Positions 61,355 to 64,000 of a stretch of DNA of 64,000 nt are shown piece after piece. A program made the position numbers and the translations under genes. The notes below the pieces were generated by a model, which saw only the letters and a program-made list of their open reading frames with translations, searched no databases and had not been told where the DNA came from. Source of the DNA: Chryseobacterium paludis (GTDB lineage: Bacteria > Bacteroidota > Bacteroidia > Flavobacteriales > Weeksellaceae). The stretch is taken from the NCBI RefSeq assembly GCF_025403485.1, contig NZ_CP099966.1:3385001-3449000 (forward strand), given 5' to 3'. Numbering within the stretch: position 1 is the stretch's first letter; every line of letters begins with the position of its first letter.

Positions 61355-61897
61355 TTATCTTCTCAATTCATCTCTTACCTCCATCAGAGCGAATCCTAAC
61401 AGATTTTCTCCACGCCATTGAGATGGATTCTCTGCTTTGGAATCAGACTCTGACATTCCTATTCCCCAAATGGTATCATAAGGACTTGCTTCTACAATAA
61501 CTTTATCTTCGGTAGATAAAAGAAATTCCCTGAATTCTGAGTTTTGTGAAAATTTTAAAAAGTTTCCCTTCTTTACAATTTCATACTTATGATTATCCCA
61601 AGTCTGATGATCAAAGTTTTTTATTTCTCTTCCCAAGCTCTTTGCTTCTTTAGGGTTTCCTGATTCAAGGATTTTCAACATCGCCTCATCATCATTAAAT
61701 AATCTCGCCTTCTCTGCCATCATATAATGTTCAGCAGTTCTATACTCAATACTATTTTCTTTGAAACTTGCAGGAAACCACTGGCTAAAACAAGCTTTTG
61801 AAATTTCATTTTTAATGGTATATCCCCAGAAAAACAAAAATTGCAAGTTTCCTTTTTCCTGAAAAAGTTCAATTGTATTTTGTATGATGTATTTCAT
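61355..61897 (-). CDS. NADAR (YbiA-like) family protein
   Basis: I start at 61897 (MKYIIQNTIELFQEKGNLQF; 180 residues), because a start at 61918 would lie inside the predicted operator. NADAR motifs are FLFFWGYTIKNEISKACFSQ, then RTAEHYMMAEKARLF and KEAKSLGREIKNFDHQTWD, then LSTEDKVIVEASPYDTIWGI. NADAR proteins are reported to cleave N-glycosidic bonds in ADP-ribosylated guanosine and related compounds. It is the first gene of the operon. The promoter and two predicted NrtR operators lie directly upstream. Confidence 0.92.
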   Translation of the reverse strand: MKYIIQNTIELFQEKGNLQFLFFWGYTIKNEISKACFSQWFPASFKENSIEYRTAEHYMMAEKARLFNDDEAMLKILESGNPKEAKSLGREIKNFDHQTWDNHKYEIVKKGNFLKFSQNSEFREFLLSTEDKVIVEASPYDTIWGIGMSESDSKAENPSQWRGENLLGFALMEVRDELRR

Positions 61898-61898
61898 G

Positions 61899-61919
61899 AT
61901 TGCGTTATTATTACACAAA
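61899..61919 (-). promoter_or_regulatory. predicted NrtR operator B (NADAR, promoter-proximal)
   Basis: ATTGCGT at 61899-61905, 7-bp spacer, ACACAAA at 61913-61919. It overlaps the -7 box (TACATTTG, minus strand, 61916-61923) and ends 1 bp before the start codon, so bound protein would block initiation. Confidence 0.7.
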
Positions 61920-61947
61920 TGTAAAATAAAATCATTTTATCCTCCAA
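61916..61947 (-). promoter_or_regulatory. promoter of the NADAR operon
   Basis: On the minus strand TTG (61945-61947) is followed after 21 bp by TACATTTG (61916-61923), matching the Bacteroidota consensus TTG-N17-23-TANNTTTG. Predicted operators lie on both sides: B overlaps the -7 box and C is just upstream of the -33 element. Confidence 0.75.
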
Positions 61948-61952
61948 ATTTA

Positions 61953-61973
61953 TTTGTGTTATTTTTACGCTAA
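61953..61973 (-). promoter_or_regulatory. predicted NrtR operator C (NADAR, promoter-distal)
   Basis: TTTGTGT at 61953-61959, 7-bp spacer, ACGCTAA at 61967-61973. Its centre is 54 bp from that of operator B, and it sits just upstream of the -33 element. Confidence 0.65.
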
Positions 61974-62107
61974 TAAATTAACTAACTGATAATCAATTTA
62001 TTTATTTTATCCTATCTAGATATTAATAGTACAAATAATACATTACAATGACACAAGCTATAATCTATTTTTATGTTTTGGCTAAAGTCGATGAATTACC
62101 ATTAATA

Positions 62108-62131
62108 AAAAAACGGACTAAAGCCCGTTTA
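62108..62131 (-). terminator. Terminator of nrtR
   Basis: AAACGG and CCGTTT pair around ACTAAAGC in the 62110 region, with a T-run on the minus strand. It separates nrtR from the operon. Between it and operator C (61974-62100) there is no gene I can see. Confidence 0.6.
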
Positions 62132-62223
62132 TATTGATGTCTTTTGACGTCTATCTGATATCAAATATTTTGTTTTTCCTTATAATGTTGTGCCATTTGT
62201 GAAAAGCATTTTGTGTTTTCCTA

Positions 62224-62901
62224 TCATTTAATCTCAAAATAAAACCCTTGTTCTTCAAGTTCCTTATATTTTTCCTGATTAAAAGTAAATAATTTCCCGG
62301 GCCTTCCACTCCCTTCTTTTTTTACATTATTGGTTTCATTAAGAAGGCCATAGCTCATTATTTTCTTTCGGAAGTTTCTACGGTCAATTTCCTGTCCAAC
62401 AATCGTTTTGTATAAATTTTCAAGATCCGAAAATGGAAACTCTTCATTAAGAAGATTAAAGCCGATCGGCTGATACTGAATTTTTGTGCGAAGTCTCTTT
62501 AAAGCAATATCAATGATACTTTTATGATCAAAAGCCAGCTTTGGTAATTGATTGACACTGAACCATTGAGCATCTTCAGCATCTGAGTCTGCAAACAGTT
62601 CATGATAAGAAGGGTTCACTAGTCCCAGATAAGCCACAGAAACCACTCTGTTTCTGGGATCACGACCCACATTACCAAAAGTATAGAGTTGTTCTAAAAA
62701 ATCAGGCTTTATGCCCGCTTCTTCATACAGCTCTCTTTTTACGGCATCATCCAGATTTTCATCATCCAGAACAAGTCCACCAGGCAAAGCCCAGCCTCCC
62801 TTAAAAGGATCGATCTTTCTTTTTATTAAAAGGATCTGTAAATCTTTTTTATCAAAGTATCCAAATATAACAGCGTCTACCGCTACTTTAATATCCTGCA
62901 T
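62224..62901 (-). CDS. nrtR: NrtR-family regulator (Nudix domain plus winged helix)
   Basis: I start at 62901 (MQDIKVAVDAVIFGYFDKKD; 225 residues), as the longer ORF from 62928 lies in a predicted operator. Residues 10-150 are a Nudix domain with an intact box GGLVLDDENLDDAVKRELYE followed by EAGI. The C-terminal wHTH has IDRRNFRKKIMSYGLLNETN and GSGRPGKLFTFNQEKY. NrtR proteins bind DNA as repressors and release it on ADP-ribose binding. It heads the NAD/ADP-ribose cluster and carries its own operator, consistent with autoregulation. Confidence 0.9.
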   Translation of the reverse strand: MQDIKVAVDAVIFGYFDKKDLQILLIKRKIDPFKGGWALPGGLVLDDENLDDAVKRELYEEAGIKPDFLEQLYTFGNVGRDPRNRVVSVAYLGLVNPSYHELFADSDAEDAQWFSVNQLPKLAFDHKSIIDIALKRLRTKIQYQPIGFNLLNEEFPFSDLENLYKTIVGQEIDRRNFRKKIMSYGLLNETNNVKKEGSGRPGKLFTFNQEKYKELEEQGFYFEIK

Positions 62902-62908
62902 AATATAG

Positions 62909-62929
62909 TTTGCGTTATGAATACACAAA
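62909..62929 (-). promoter_or_regulatory. predicted NrtR operator A (nrtR)
   Basis: TTTGCGT at 62909-62915, 7-bp spacer, ACACAAA at 62923-62929. On the minus strand a TAATTTTG -7 box (62926-62933) overlaps its outer half. It ends 7 bp before the nrtR start codon. This points to autorepression. Confidence 0.7.
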
Positions 62930-63034
62930 ATTACATTTTTGAATTAAAAGTCCCACCATTAAAAAACCAAAAAGCGTAAAAATAAAATTCCTTATCTTTA
63001 AGATTGATTATAACCAACTTAAAATTAAATATTT

Positions 63035-63667
63035 ATGAAAAATCTAATGTTCATTTTCTGCGCTGCATTTTTGTTAACTGCATGCGAAAAAGGAAAACCC
63101 ACCATGGGTAAGGAATCAACCGGAACTGATTCTACAGCATGGAAACCGGTAGACTCTGCTACTGCAGCAAAAGCATGGATGGAATATGCTACTCCTGGCG
63201 ACATGCACAAAATGTTAGCTAAATCTGATGGAGTATGGATAGGAGACAATACAATGTGGATGGAAGAAGGAGGAAAGCCAATGAAAAGTACTTCTGAATG
63301 TACCAATAAAATGATCTTTGGTGGACGTTATCAGGAAAGTACCCACAAAGGTAATTTTTGGGGAATGCCATTCGAAGGAAGAAGTATTGTAGGATATGAT
63401 AATGCCACTAAAAAATTTGTAAGCACCTGGATGGATAATATGGGAACAGGGATAATGTATACCACCGGAGAATGGAATGCTTCAAAAAAATCAATTGAAT
63501 TTAAAGGTAAAATGCCAGATCTTACAAGACCGGGGAAGGAGTGTGATGTAAGAGAAGTCTTCACATTTGTTGACGACAACAATCAAACCCTTGAAATGTA
63601 TGGTCCAGGTTCGAAAACCGGTAAAGAAATGAAAACAATGGAAATAAAATTCACCCGTAAGAAATAA
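63035..63667 (+). CDS. DUF1579 family lipoprotein
   Basis: The 210-residue protein has a lipoprotein signal (MKNLMFIFCAAFLLTACEKG, Cys17). DUF1579 motifs are visible: HKMLAKSDGVWIGDNTMWME, then GGRYQESTHKGNFWGMPFEG and YDNATKKFVSTWMDNMGTGI. It is an envelope protein of unknown role with a lipocalin-like fold by family. It has its own terminator (63675-63697) and seems independent of the NAD operon. Confidence 0.9.
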   Translation: MKNLMFIFCAAFLLTACEKGKPTMGKESTGTDSTAWKPVDSATAAKAWMEYATPGDMHKMLAKSDGVWIGDNTMWMEEGGKPMKSTSECTNKMIFGGRYQESTHKGNFWGMPFEGRSIVGYDNATKKFVSTWMDNMGTGIMYTTGEWNASKKSIEFKGKMPDLTRPGKECDVREVFTFVDDNNQTLEMYGPGSKTGKEMKTMEIKFTRKK

Positions 63668-63674
63668 AATAAAA

Positions 63675-63697
63675 CCGCTTCAAATGAAGCGGCTTTT
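63675..63697. terminator. Bidirectional terminator
   Basis: CCGCTTCA and TGAAGCGG form an 8-bp stem with loop AA, flanked by A-rich and CTTTTT sequence. It lies between the convergent DUF1579 and repeat-protein genes. Confidence 0.8.
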
Positions 63698-63702
63698 TAT
63701 TT

Positions 63703-64000
63703 TTAATTGGTTTCAGAAGCACTTGTTACAGGAATACTAAAACTGTTATTATAATAATTGACATTGTACAACTGTGATGCCCAGTTTCCTGTTTTGGAAT
63801 TGAAAACATATACTTTCCTGTCATATTTATCAACAAAGATAAAATTCCCGTTGGACGCTGTTACATCAGGAATACTCATGCTGTTATTATAATAGTTAAC
63901 ATTAAATACCTGAGAAGCCCATGTCATTGTTTTGGCATTAAAAACAGACACTTTATGGTCATATTTGTCAACAAAAGCAACATTACTTCCAGAAGAAATT
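63703..64000 (-). CDS. tandem-repeat protein, truncated at window edge
   Basis: The frame is open to the last base of the window, so the true start lies outside. The 98 or so visible residues are the C-terminus. They show a repeat of about 41 residues with the core FVDKYDRKVYVFNSKTGNWA followed by SQLYNVNYYNNSFSIP; two near-full copies are present. The pattern (short strands with WAS and NNS turns) fits a beta-propeller-like or surface repeat. No sorting domain is seen at the end. Any ATG or GTG start within this region is probably not real. Confidence 0.75.
   Translation of the reverse strand, partial: ISSGSNVAFVDKYDHKVSVFNAKTMTWASQVFNVNYYNNSMSIPDVTASNGNFIFVDKYDRKVYVFNSKTGNWASQLYNVNYYNNSFSIPVTSASETN

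Noticed and set aside
61349..61370. ATTGTGT half-site upstream of the 2OG-Fe(II) oxygenase gene
   Set aside because: Only one half-site is present, and it overlaps the NADAR stop codon region.
61898..61918. Longer NADAR start at 61918
   Set aside because: It would lie inside operator B; the ATG at 61897 gives a normal N-terminus.
62902..62928. Longer nrtR start at 62928
   Set aside because: It would place coding sequence through the predicted operator, and the Nudix domain normally begins near MQDIKVAVDAV at 62901.
1..64000. CRISPR arrays, intact insertion sequences, integrase or prophage genes
   Set aside because: I found no regularly spaced direct repeats, transposase, integrase or phage structural proteins.

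Overview
The window reads as chromosomal DNA of a flavobacterium in the Chryseobacterium group (Bacteroidota). This is inferred, not looked up. The supporting signs are AT-rich sequence, promoter boxes of the Bacteroidota type (TTG ... TANNTTTG), a T9SS C-terminal sorting domain, a GLPGLI-family protein, TonB-dependent receptors with N-terminal carboxypeptidase-like domains, and a bacteriocin-like leader peptide of the style common in Chryseobacterium. There is no rRNA, CRISPR array, prophage or intact insertion sequence.

Layout. 1-3.1 kb holds a GatB/YqeY protein, a bacilliredoxin and a GH3-family protein. 3.1-8.4 kb is a minus-strand operon of mutL, a rhomboid protease, two tandem endonuclease/exonuclease/phosphatase-fold membrane proteins and a small lipoprotein. 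8.7-12.4 kb has a YoaK/DUF1275 protein with a UspA-like partner, and an OmpR-type two-component system. 12.5-23.4 kb looks like a regulated uptake and catabolic locus: XRE-cupin regulator, TonB receptor, DUF5690 transporter, TIGR03364-type FAD oxidase and PhnX-like HAD hydrolase in one operon, then a secreted T9SS phosphodiesterase/phosphatase and a MocR-type regulator. Together these suggest use of an organophosphonate or a related amino-phospho compound. 23.5-29.3 kb has a LytS/LytR-type system, an acyltransferase, a frameshifted Cys-rich bacteriocin-like peptide, and a glycosyltransferase 9 plus LPS-kinase-like pair. 29.3-35.1 kb is accessory: a DoxX-like membrane protein gene flanked by duplicated gene ends, a small HTH regulator, and a GlxA/SRPBCC/DoxX/VOC cluster. 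35.3-36.0 kb carries two tandem copies of a tRNA-Leu/Gly/Leu triplet. 36.2-54.2 kb is mostly housekeeping: DUF3127, aat, a DMT transporter, a TPR protein, an MDR oxidoreductase with a Crp-like regulator, glmM, feoA/feoB, GLPGLI and an outer-membrane receptor, DinB, two tandem cupin-like proteins and an M14 peptidase.

The most interesting region is 54.3-62.9 kb. Eleven minus-strand genes all concern NAD+, ADP-ribose or RNA 2'-phosphate chemistry or travel with such genes: NADAR, a 2OG-Fe(II) oxygenase, an SPFH protein, an NAD-kinase-like protein, two macrodomains, an ADP-ribosylation/crystallin J1 protein, a sirtuin, an ADP-ribosylglycohydrolase, KptA and a PPP-type metallophosphatase. Just upstream lies nrtR, encoding a Nudix-winged-helix sensor of the family that responds to ADP-ribose. 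By eye I found four 21-bp palindromes with the half-site TTWGYGT and a 7-bp spacer: one at nrtR, two flanking the NADAR promoter, and one before the SPFH gene. These predict an autoregulated NAD/ADP-ribose turnover or repair regulon.

The window ends in a minus-strand gene for a tandem-repeat protein that runs off the edge. All functional calls rest on motif recognition and memory of families; no database search was possible.
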